Of a stretch of DNA of 64,000 bases, positions 27,254 through 34,988 are shown in pieces. This DNA is from Promethearchaeota archaeon. Its GTDB lineage: Archaea; Asgardarchaeota; Lokiarchaeia; Sigyniarchaeales; SOKP01. The position numbers and the translations under genes are program-made. The notes below the pieces were generated by a model. It was not told where the DNA came from. It made no database searches and saw only the letters and a program-made list of their open reading frames with translations. The stretch covers positions 1 through 64,000 of the forward strand of contig JAEOTR010000060.1 in assembly GCA_016839705.1 (NCBI GenBank), in the 5' to 3' direction. Positions within the stretch are counted from its first letter, which is position 1, and every line of letters starts with the position of its first letter.

Positions 27254-27685
27254 TTAAGTAATTTTTTCGCATTCATTATTAATGTTTTTCATCGTCGTGT
27301 TGAAGTCTTGCCACCAATCTTGCCCCTGTTGAGAGACTAACATAGGTTCTACCTTTCTAGAATCCAAACACCTAATTTCTTCTTTATGAGCTTTAATCTT
27401 TGTTTTCCAAATTTCAGAAAAAATTCCCTGTAAATTGATTTTAACTTTCTTAATTAATTCTTCATAAGAAACTGATACGTCTTCGGTCTTTTGTAGTTTT
27501 TGAAGCTGCTCAAATTTCACTTTTTCTTTTGCCCTGTTTAAATCTCCGCAACTAATTTTGATCGAAAATGGCTCGTCTTTCCCCCATTTACAGAATTTTT
27601 GTATTTCACATAAGGAGCAATAAATTTCAAAACTAATTGTATAATCCTCTAATCCAATAATGGAGTAATTTAAGGTTTTAGGCAT
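27254..27685 (-). CDS. Unknown cysteine-containing protein
   Basis: I do not recognise this 143-residue protein. An N-terminal part (to about residue 60) has cysteines in CSLC and FCKW plus SCGD, which could bind a metal. The remainder is helical and charged, with a WWQDF motif near residue 125. It is located between a membrane-protein gene and the tRNA-Ile gene and has no clear partner. Confidence 0.55.
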   Translation of the reverse strand: MPKTLNYSIIGLEDYTISFEIYCSLCEIQKFCKWGKDEPFSIKISCGDLNRAKEKVKFEQLQKLQKTEDVSVSYEELIKKVKINLQGIFSEIWKTKIKAHKEEIRCLDSRKVEPMLVSQQGQDWWQDFNTTMKNINNECEKIT

Positions 27686-27835
27686 TTTTCTTTCTCTTAT
27701 ATTTACATAAAAAATATAACCTTTTCTCTAATATAATTTAGGTCAAAAAATTTTTTAAACACTATTTATTAAATTATTCGTTAAAGAACCTTTTTTTTAA
27801 ACTTAACCATAAAGAGTTCTTAAATTTCCCGACAA

Positions 27836-27909
27836 GGGAGAGTGGCTTAGCCTGGTATAGCGCACGGCTGATAACCGTGAGGTCGGGGGTTCGAAGCCCC
27901 CCTTTCCCA
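27836..27909 (+). tRNA. tRNA-Ile (GAT), no intron
   Basis: The acceptor GGGAGAG (27836-27842) pairs with CTTTCCC (27902-27908), discriminator A 27909. The anticodon stem CACGG / CCGTG encloses the loop CTGATAA, anticodon GAT at 27870-27872. The T loop is TTCGAAG inside GGGGG/CCCCC. The gene is 74 bases, an ordinary tRNA, in contrast to the Glu and Arg genes of this window. It lies upstream of AK6. Confidence 0.95.
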
Positions 27910-27984
27910 TTATTTTTTCCATGAGTTAATTTCAATAACCTTCATTCACATATTTAATTATATTACTAGAATGTAAATTTGAAA

Positions 27985-28578
27985 ATGAAAATTATCATTA
28001 TCTCTGGAACTCCCGGTTGTGGTAAAACCTCTGTAGCAAATGAATTGTTAAAGTTAATCGATGCCAAGATCATTACCCTAAACGAGCTGGCAGTTTCAGA
28101 TGATTTTTCTTTCGAATATGATAATGAAAGGAAAACGTACATAGTTGATTTTAAGGTATTCCTTCCCTATATCTTGAAGAAAATCAAAAAAATAAAAAAG
28201 AACGAGCCACCATTCTTAATAATAGAAAGCCATTTCTCAGATATTATCCCCAAAAAGTACATTGATTTTGCATTTATTTTGAGATGTGATCCAGATGAAT
28301 TGTCCAAACGGTTAAAAAAAAAAAATTATGATGTAAAAAAAATAACAGAAAATGTACAATCAGAAATTATGGGAAATTGTGTGAATTTTTTAATTGAAAA
28401 AATGTTAAAAAAGCCCATATATGAAATTGATACTACGAATCTAGACATTAAATCAGTAGCTAAAACTATTAATGATATAATATTTGCTAAAATTGATGTG
28501 GAAAGATATTATTTGGGCAAAGTCGATTGGCTTGAAAAGCTATTTCAGGAAGACCGGCTAGCTGAGTTTTTTGATTAG
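27985..28578 (+). CDS. Adenylate kinase AK6 / Fap7 family
   Basis: This ~197-residue P-loop kinase has GTPGCGKTS near its start and an IIESHFSD segment (the AK6 NMP-binding type). FILRCDPDELSKRLKKKNYD follows in the LID region, then EIDTTNLD. AK6/Fap7 proteins work on late 40S/30S maturation as well as on nucleotides. A TTG (27979) precedes the ATG by two codons; ATG 27985 is chosen. It starts the tRNA-processing cluster with TGT, DUF371 and Trm5. Confidence 0.88.
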   Translation: MKIIIISGTPGCGKTSVANELLKLIDAKIITLNELAVSDDFSFEYDNERKTYIVDFKVFLPYILKKIKKIKKNEPPFLIIESHFSDIIPKKYIDFAFILRCDPDELSKRLKKKNYDVKKITENVQSEIMGNCVNFLIEKMLKKPIYEIDTTNLDIKSVAKTINDIIFAKIDVERYYLGKVDWLEKLFQEDRLAEFFD

Positions 28579-28590
28579 AAGTAAAAAATA

Positions 28591-30252
28591 GTGATTGTGA
28601 GAATTGTGAAATGGGAGATATCTGATATTGATGCTTTAGGACGGATCGGAAAATTAATCGTAAATGATAAAGAGATAGTTACTCCAAATTTACTCCCTGT
28701 TTTCCATCCTTACAGAAATATTCTTAACCTTTCAGATTTGAAGAATATAGGTGCTCAGTGTGTTTTCACAAATGCTTATATCATTTATCAGAATTCTGAA
28801 ATTCGGGATATGGTTTTAAGTAAAGGTCTACACAAATATTTGAAATTTGATGGAATAATTGCCACCGATAGTGGTGCGTTTCAGAAATATATGTACAGCA
28901 AAACTGATTTTGAGCTAAATGCTCAAGACATAGAAAAATTCCAAGAAGATATTGGCTCAGATTTCCCTGTAATTTTAGATGAACCCGTCCAACCTGATGA
29001 TGATTATGAAACTGCCAAAAAGAAAGTTAATTTATCAATACAACGTGCTAAAGATAATATTAGTCGAAGAGTCAACGATAAGTGTCATTGGTTTGGACCC
29101 ATTCATGGAGCAAAATATATGGACTTATTGGAATTAAGCACTGTTGAAATGAGCAAATTGGATTTTGATGTTTATGCGGTAGGGGGTTTAGTAAAATCTC
29201 TCTTAAATTATCGGTTTGACTTAGTGATTAAAATTCTTTTAAAAGTTAAAGAGAATCTCATTTGGAACAAACCAATTCATATGTTTGGGCTTGGTTTGCC
29301 GCAATTCTTCTCCTTAGCTGTAGCCTGTGGATGTGATTTAATGGATTCAGCGGCTTATATCCTATTTGCTAAAGAAAATAGATATTTCACCCTATCCACA
29401 GGAACAAGGAATTTAGAAGAATTAGAAGAATTTCCCTGTCATTGTCCGATATGCTGTGAATATAAACCCAAAGAAGTAAAAAATTTCGATGATGACTTGA
29501 GAACGGAATTACTAGCAAAACATAATTTATATATATCCTTTTCAGAATTAAGAACAATACGTCAAGCCATTAAAGAGGGGAATCTATGGGAACTCGTGGA
29601 GCAGCGAATAAGAAATCACCCCCGTTTAGTAGATGCTTTCGGAATAATAAAGTCAAATGTAAGTATATTTGAAAAACATGAAAGTGTTTATAAACCTAAA
29701 GGGAGACTATTTAGCTCCCCCGAAAGTATACATAGGCCTTTACTTCATAGGTATAATTTAAGAATAAAGAACAACTATAGAGTCCCCCCTGAAGTAAAAT
29801 TTCTTATTATTCTACCTGAATTAGACGCGAAAGGCTATCAATCTCCTAGTATTAAGAGTTGGTTGGAAAAAATTGAAAATAATACAATTATCCAAAGGCA
29901 ATTTCTTCATGTTGCTTTTATTTCTGACTTTTTTGGAATCCTACCTCTTGATTTGAATTCTACTTTCCCGATGGGCCAATTTGAATCAATAAACCGGATA
30001 ACAACTAATGATATTATATATCAATACTTAGCTCAAAGAATTGAGCATTATTTTAAATTTCATGGGGAACATTATTATAAATGCGGTATATTAACTCCAA
30101 ACCATTATATTAATCAATTCAATGAAGAAACCGAATATTCAAAGAAAAATATTATTGTTAGTATATTTAATAATTTGAAATTTAAGTTCCCATTAAAATT
30201 CTCCATTTTTGAGGATATTCCAGGAATCTTACAATTTTTCAAGGATGATTAA
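28591..30252 (+). CDS. tgtA: Archaeosine tRNA-guanine transglycosylase (arcTGT)
   Basis: This 553-residue enzyme starts at GTG 28591. It has the TGT catalytic core (ATDSGAF with D93, ILDEPVQP, the MGxG-type loop MFGLGLP) and the zinc site CHCPICC with a later His (AKHN) around residues 282-308. A C-terminal extension follows, as in archaeal enzymes. It replaces guanine 15 in the tRNA D loop by preQ0 as the first archaeosine step. It begins 12 bases after AK6 and abuts DUF371, so the four genes are one operon. Confidence 0.95.
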   Translation: MIVRIVKWEISDIDALGRIGKLIVNDKEIVTPNLLPVFHPYRNILNLSDLKNIGAQCVFTNAYIIYQNSEIRDMVLSKGLHKYLKFDGIIATDSGAFQKYMYSKTDFELNAQDIEKFQEDIGSDFPVILDEPVQPDDDYETAKKKVNLSIQRAKDNISRRVNDKCHWFGPIHGAKYMDLLELSTVEMSKLDFDVYAVGGLVKSLLNYRFDLVIKILLKVKENLIWNKPIHMFGLGLPQFFSLAVACGCDLMDSAAYILFAKENRYFTLSTGTRNLEELEEFPCHCPICCEYKPKEVKNFDDDLRTELLAKHNLYISFSELRTIRQAIKEGNLWELVEQRIRNHPRLVDAFGIIKSNVSIFEKHESVYKPKGRLFSSPESIHRPLLHRYNLRIKNNYRVPPEVKFLIILPELDAKGYQSPSIKSWLEKIENNTIIQRQFLHVAFISDFFGILPLDLNSTFPMGQFESINRITTNDIIYQYLAQRIEHYFKFHGEHYYKCGILTPNHYINQFNEETEYSKKNIIVSIFNNLKFKFPLKFSIFEDIPGILQFFKDD

Positions 30253-30254
30253 GA

Positions 30255-30677
30255 GTGCCAACTATTGAGAAAATTTATGCATGGGGTCACAAGAATATTT
30301 TATGTACTCATAAAACAACAATAGAGATTACTAAAGAAACAGATTTAACAAAAAGGGGAGATTGTGTTTTAGCAGTGGGCGCATCAAAAGCATGCTTAGA
30401 TCTAACTCCTGAATTAAAAAATAAGATTAAAAATGAAAAAAAGTTTAAAGTTAAATTGGAACTAGATGATATTCAAGATTATTTTTACGGTTTTGGAAAT
30501 AAAGAATTGAAATTGTTAGATAAATCTGACATGGTTTTTCGTAAAAGTAGTTTTATCTGTGATAGAACAGTCTTAATAAACTGTTCAAAATCATCCAAAG
30601 AATTAAGTAGGGAATTAGTTAATAAATTAAAAAATCCTAAAAAGAAATTATCTTTAATGTTTGAAGTAAATGAGTAA
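30255..30677 (+). CDS. DUF371 family protein
   Basis: This 140-residue archaeal protein begins YAWGHKNILCTHKTTIEIT, then GDCVLAVGASKACLDL, as in DUF371. It is a beta-rich single domain of unknown function, often next to tRNA or ribosome genes in archaea. It starts two bases after the TGT stop with GTG, and its end overlaps Trm5 by eight bases, so all are translationally linked. Confidence 0.8.
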   Translation: MPTIEKIYAWGHKNILCTHKTTIEITKETDLTKRGDCVLAVGASKACLDLTPELKNKIKNEKKFKVKLELDDIQDYFYGFGNKELKLLDKSDMVFRKSSFICDRTVLINCSKSSKELSRELVNKLKNPKKKLSLMFEVNE

Positions 30678-31830
30678 AAATGGGTGTAGTAATAAGGCGG
30701 AAATCAACTTTCTAAAAGTAAAAAAAACTAATGGCCAGTATATCATTCAATTACTAAAAGAACATTTTAAAAAAGATTCTATTATTGACCATAAGTATAA
30801 AGTATCTTATGAAGACAATTTCATATTCTTCCCTTTGGTAGAAAATAAAGATAATATTGAAAAATTAAAAAAAAAGATACACAGTTTTATAAAATATGAA
30901 ATTATCTCTCGACAACCGATTAATAAAGCAAACTACAAATACAAGTCTCTCCAAGAAGCTTTAACCGGGAAAATTCCTGAAAATTACTTCAGTATAATTC
31001 CAAAATCCTATGATATTATAGGAAATATCGCAATCTTAGAGTTTGAAAAACCATCTCAAATTGGGGATTATGAATTTAGTGAGTACAGAACCTTAATTGC
31101 TGACGCGGTGATTGGTGTAAATAAAAATGTTCAATCAGTATTTGAGAAAAAAAGTGAAATTAAAGGGGATTATCGACTAAGAGAATTTGCACATTTGAGT
31201 GGTGAAAATAAGTCAGAAACGACACATAGAGAAAATGGTTGCCAATTTAACCTTGATATAAAGAAAACATATTATACACCAAGATTAATATATGAACGAC
31301 GTAGAATTTCAAATCTTCAAATTCAGGACAACGAAATAATTGTTGATATGTTTGCTGGAGTAGGGCCTTTCTCAATTCAGATAGCTAAAGTTAATCATGT
31401 GAAAATTCATGCTTTTGATGTAAATCCACATGCTTATAATTACCTCCAAGAAAATATTGAAATAAACAAACTTAAAGAAGAGGTTTTACCGTACAATATT
31501 AATATTAGGGAGTTACTTCACCCTTCAAACCAAATTGGGAAACAGTTATATGGAACTGTAGATAGAGTTATAATGAATTTACCCGAACAATCAATATACT
31601 TTATTGACGTGACATGTTTCCTAATGAAAAAATCTGGTGGAATTTTACATTTTTATCAAATTTCAGAAAAACCAAATCCAATAGAAAAAACAATAAAAGA
31701 TTTAGATAAAAAGTTGAATGATTATAATTGGGTTATAGCTGAAATTGAAAATTCTAAAATAGTGAAATCTTATTCCCCAAAAGCAGAGTTAGTTGGAATA
31801 GATTTGGGTATCAAACCTTTGAATTCATGA
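30670..31830 (+). CDS. trm5: tRNA (guanine37-N1)-methyltransferase, Trm5 family
   Basis: This 386-residue protein has an N-terminal domain (about 1-130), a Trm5 D2-like part (RDxxFxHLSGENKSETxHREN-type), and a SAM-binding Rossmann domain with VDMFAGVGPFSIQIA and the NLPEQS motif. It methylates G37 next to the anticodon or makes the related imG intermediate. ATG 30670 lies inside the end of DUF371. It completes the tRNA-modification operon. Confidence 0.92.
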   Translation: MSKNGCSNKAEINFLKVKKTNGQYIIQLLKEHFKKDSIIDHKYKVSYEDNFIFFPLVENKDNIEKLKKKIHSFIKYEIISRQPINKANYKYKSLQEALTGKIPENYFSIIPKSYDIIGNIAILEFEKPSQIGDYEFSEYRTLIADAVIGVNKNVQSVFEKKSEIKGDYRLREFAHLSGENKSETTHRENGCQFNLDIKKTYYTPRLIYERRRISNLQIQDNEIIVDMFAGVGPFSIQIAKVNHVKIHAFDVNPHAYNYLQENIEINKLKEEVLPYNINIRELLHPSNQIGKQLYGTVDRVIMNLPEQSIYFIDVTCFLMKKSGGILHFYQISEKPNPIEKTIKDLDKKLNDYNWVIAEIENSKIVKSYSPKAELVGIDLGIKPLNS

Positions 31831-32005
31831 AAGAGTTGCTTATACATTTATCCAATCCACATTTTGAGTAAATTTTTTTATACTTAACATGGTTATTAAT
31901 TCATTACTTTGTTTAAAATCTTGAAAATAGTTTTTAGAGCTTAAAAAAAATTATCTCTTCTCTTAATTTAAATTAGTTTAAATACTCGAGTATAGAAAAA
32001 ATTAG

Positions 32006-33295
32006 ATGAACTTAATTAAAAGTAACTATCTCGCGTATTTTGTTGTCTATTTTACTATTAACATAATGAATATTTATCTTCTAATTTATTTCCCTTTGTA
32101 TTTTTTCGACGTTTTAAATATTAACCGGCAGGCTTTAGCGTTAACACAGTTCATTTCTAAAAGCACGTTGATACTAGCTATCTTTTTGGGCTATTTTTAT
32201 GATAAATTTGCTCAAAAGAAGAAATTTATTATATCAATTTCTGGAGCTATCTTTTTTTTTAGTTTTCTTCTATTTATTCTGTTCCGTAATACTTTATTTT
32301 GGTTTGGTGTCTTTCTATCAATAAGTTTGGTCACAAAAACGGTAATCCAAACAGGAATGAGTAAATTAATGTTTGAATTAGTTAAATCAAATGAAGACCT
32401 TAAAAAGAATGTGATACTGATCTCTAACGCGAGTTCCTCCCTTGGAGCATTTATACCGACGATTTTTTTTAGTATAATTGTCTTAGACTTTTATTCATTT
32501 TCTCTGTGGAATTCCTTCTTTCTAATCGGCTGGATAATTTCTTTTCCTCTTTTATTAACTTTCTTCCTGATTAAAGACACCAATCATGAGAGAATCAATA
32601 CTCAAAATGAGATAAAGTTAGTACCTCAGAACCAAGAAATAGGTATAAGTTCTAAATCTAAACTTTGGTTGACAATCATAGTATACGTTTCTTATTTTCT
32701 TTTTTGGGGCAGCTATTTGTTTGGATATCCATTAAGTTCTTGGATTACCTTTAAGTTTGGCCAGAATGCATTCAAATTTTATTCCTCCTTTTATATCATC
32801 TTCTTCCTTTTTAACATGACTGGATTTTTTATTGCAAAGAAAATCCATAAAGAAGGAAACGAAACGAAAGTCATAATGATAGGAATTTTTAGTGTTGTAA
32901 GTCTTTTTCTTATCTATCCATATATATCTTTTTTTCCAATTTTCTTCATTTTATACTCTTTTGAAGCTTTTATTTATGGCCTCGTGATATCCAACTTCTT
33001 ATATATTATTATTGATATTTCTAGAAGAGGAAAATATGAAAACCTAAAATACCAAATAATGCAGAGTTCCAGTTATTTAGGTAATGCAATTTTCACTTCA
33101 TTAGGTATATTTCTATCGAGCTATTTTTCTACAACATCATTGATGGTGATTTCAGCATTTTTTGTTCTGTTAGCTGCAGTTCCTTTGATAGTAAAAGAGA
33201 TATCATATTTTTCTACTAATAAAAATATGAAAATTAATCTACAGAATCAGAAAATCATGGTAGGATATAATAAAAGCTCCTTGAAAATGGATTGA
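32006..33295 (+). CDS. Major facilitator superfamily transporter
   Basis: This 429-residue protein has about 12 membrane helices. The conserved MFS loop between helices 2 and 3 (here GYFYDKFAQKKKFI) and a long charged central loop (KDTNHERINTQNEIKL) separate two halves. The substrate cannot be read from the sequence. It has its own TATA-like region and no metabolic partner nearby. Confidence 0.85.
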   Translation: MNLIKSNYLAYFVVYFTINIMNIYLLIYFPLYFFDVLNINRQALALTQFISKSTLILAIFLGYFYDKFAQKKKFIISISGAIFFFSFLLFILFRNTLFWFGVFLSISLVTKTVIQTGMSKLMFELVKSNEDLKKNVILISNASSSLGAFIPTIFFSIIVLDFYSFSLWNSFFLIGWIISFPLLLTFFLIKDTNHERINTQNEIKLVPQNQEIGISSKSKLWLTIIVYVSYFLFWGSYLFGYPLSSWITFKFGQNAFKFYSSFYIIFFLFNMTGFFIAKKIHKEGNETKVIMIGIFSVVSLFLIYPYISFFPIFFILYSFEAFIYGLVISNFLYIIIDISRRGKYENLKYQIMQSSSYLGNAIFTSLGIFLSSYFSTTSLMVISAFFVLLAAVPLIVKEISYFSTNKNMKINLQNQKIMVGYNKSSLKMD

Positions 33296-33423
33296 AGTTT
33301 AATGGTTACAGATTTAAAACTTCAAGCACATAACATTATTAATATATTAAACGAATTTTTATTCAAATACAAAAATTCGCTCAGGAATTAAGTTTTATTG
33401 TTTAATAAAAGAATGAGATTAAG

Positions 33424-33523
33424 CGGACCTGGCAGGAATCGAACCTGCGATCTTTGGATTAGAAGTCCAACGCCATATTTACCCAATTTTTAATAAAAAA
33501 CCACCAGGCTTGGCTACAGGTCC
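33424..33523 (-). tRNA. tRNA-Arg (TCT) with a D-loop intron
   Basis: On the complement the acceptor GGACCTG (33523-33517) pairs with CAGGTCC, discriminator G 33424. The anticodon arm TTGGA / TCCAA encloses CTTCTAA, anticodon TCT. The T arm is GCAGG-TTCGATT-CCTGC. The D arm starts TAGCCAAGCCTGG and would normally run on into TATGGCG, but 26 extra bases lie between (33503-33478). The gene is 100 bases instead of about 74, which implies an intron in the D loop near position 20-21. Confidence 0.9.
33478..33503 (-). other. Inferred tRNA-Arg intron in the D loop
   Basis: On the complement this 26-base AT-rich segment begins TGG, continues TTTTTTATTAAAAA and ends GGGTAAA. It interrupts the D loop between GCCTGG and TATGGC. 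Borders are set by comparison with ordinary archaeal tRNA-Arg and may move by one or two bases. Confidence 0.6.
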
Positions 33524-33860
33524 ATGATGAAGTTATTTAATATTTAGAATACAATATTATCTTTAAATTTTTGCTAAGGGATTTCTAATCGATTTAGGAC
33601 ATGAAATAATAGATAGAAAAAAAGAATCAACTTAAAATAAATTTAATCTCAATTAATTGAATGAAGGTGATGGATTTTAGAAGGAGATTTATCTTGTATC
33701 CTTCATAAGTAATTACGTCGGTAAGAATTTCCTTAAGGGCATTTACTAAATTAATAATTTATTAATATATTTCCTTTAATAAATGAGATTCTTTAATTAA
33801 ATTTAAGATAAATGATGAATTTTGCAGTTTGAATTAGTAAGTTAAAGGAGAGTATCGAAT
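33524..33860. other. Intergenic stretch without a recognisable gene
   Basis: This is 337 bases of AT-rich DNA between the tRNA-Arg promoter side and the nuclease-like gene. It holds an inverted pair ATGAAGG / CCTTCAT about 35 bases apart (near 33661-33706) and a GTAAGAATTTCC-type stretch. No protein or RNA family is recognised. Confidence 0.3.
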
Positions 33861-34592
33861 TTGTATATAAAGCTCAAAACCAAACTTTATATCCATCAAA
33901 ATATACCTTATTCTTTTAATTGGAATAAACAAAATCATAAAGACAAATACTCTCAGATAACTTCTAATCGAGAAGAATTAAATAAATTAAAAATGCACTT
34001 CAAAAGAGTATATGATGGGATAATCCCTAATAACTTATTTAATTCTCGAAACCTCCCGAGAATCTCACAATTTAAAATAAGGGGTATAAAAACTAGCTTT
34101 ATTAGGAGTTTTAGTAAAAAATTAATCAGATCCGATAAAATAAAATACCACGATTCAAATTCAAAATTACCCCTTCATGCTCAAAAAGTTTTTGAAATTT
34201 ATAGGGTAAATAGAATACCCGGAAACCCCGGACATGAACCAATTCTAAAAAATATCCTAATTAAGGATAAAAATTCAATAGCTATTGAAGTTCCAGTTTG
34301 GAATGAAGCAGAGGCCCAGCGGATTACTGGACATATAGATTTAATCCAAGTTGAAAACAATACAGTTAAGGTTATTGATTATAAACCAGAGGGCAATTTT
34401 CTCTTTTCTTTACCACAAGTGGCCATGTATGGATTTATATTAAAATCTAAATTGAATATTAAAAATCTTAAATGTATTTCCTTTAATAAAGAAGAAGCTT
34501 GGGAATATGACCCTAACATCTTATTGTCTGACATAAAAGATTATTTGGTTTCCCATCGAATTAATGAAAGACCCTGGGAAAATTATTTATGA
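33861..34592 (+). CDS. PD-(D/E)XK nuclease-like protein
   Basis: This 243-residue protein starts at TTG. The C-terminal half shows a PD-(D/E)XK pattern: GHIDLIQV (the D strand), then VKVIDYKPE (the D/ExK strand, D-Y-K), a following QVAMYGF helix with Gln/Tyr as in Cas4/RecB-type folds, and an upstream Glu. The N-terminal half is basic and unclassified. The core would cut or bind DNA with Mg2+. There are no Cas4-type cysteines and no CRISPR or helicase genes nearby, so it is an orphan nuclease. Confidence 0.65.
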   Translation: MYIKLKTKLYIHQNIPYSFNWNKQNHKDKYSQITSNREELNKLKMHFKRVYDGIIPNNLFNSRNLPRISQFKIRGIKTSFIRSFSKKLIRSDKIKYHDSNSKLPLHAQKVFEIYRVNRIPGNPGHEPILKNILIKDKNSIAIEVPVWNEAEAQRITGHIDLIQVENNTVKVIDYKPEGNFLFSLPQVAMYGFILKSKLNIKNLKCISFNKEEAWEYDPNILLSDIKDYLVSHRINERPWENYL

Positions 34593-34613
34593 AATCTTAA
34601 AAAATTAAGGAGT

Positions 34614-34880
34614 TCATTCTTTCCCTTCTGATTTTCCTTGATCTACTTTAGATTTTAGGTATCCCTTCAATAGTAAATAACACAAAAATAAGGAAATAAA
34701 CTCAATAATTAAGCCAAAAAAAGTGATTACTGTTCCATTATACCCGAGATATCTTAATAATATTGCTATAACTAACCCTGAAGAGGCTAATGCAAAAATG
34801 ATAAAACTTTTTACAATTTCCTTAAACGAATCTTTAATGTAAACTATTTCTCTCTTAATCCAAGAAAATACTGAGGGCAT
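34614..34880 (-). CDS. Small two-helix membrane protein
   Basis: This 88-residue protein has an amphipathic N terminus (WIKREIVYIKDSFKEIVK), two membrane helices (about 25-45 and 50-72) and a basic tail. No family is recognised. It lies 108 bases downstream of the large helical pair on the same strand and could belong with it. Confidence 0.5.
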   Translation of the reverse strand: MPSVFSWIKREIVYIKDSFKEIVKSFIIFALASSGLVIAILLRYLGYNGTVITFFGLIIEFISLFLCYLLLKGYLKSKVDQGKSEGKE

Positions 34881-34988
34881 AAATAATAATCTGTGTTTTG
34901 TAATAATTTTTTAAATAAATTAAATAAAGAATATTTTAATATCTTTCTTATTTTGTAGGGAAGTCTGACAACACTATTATTCTATTTC

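Noticed and set aside
33661..33706. Short reading frame and inverted pair ATGAAGG/CCTTCAT as a gene or attenuator
   Set aside because: Only 15 codons, weak symmetry, no box C/D or terminator features; kept only as a note on the gap.
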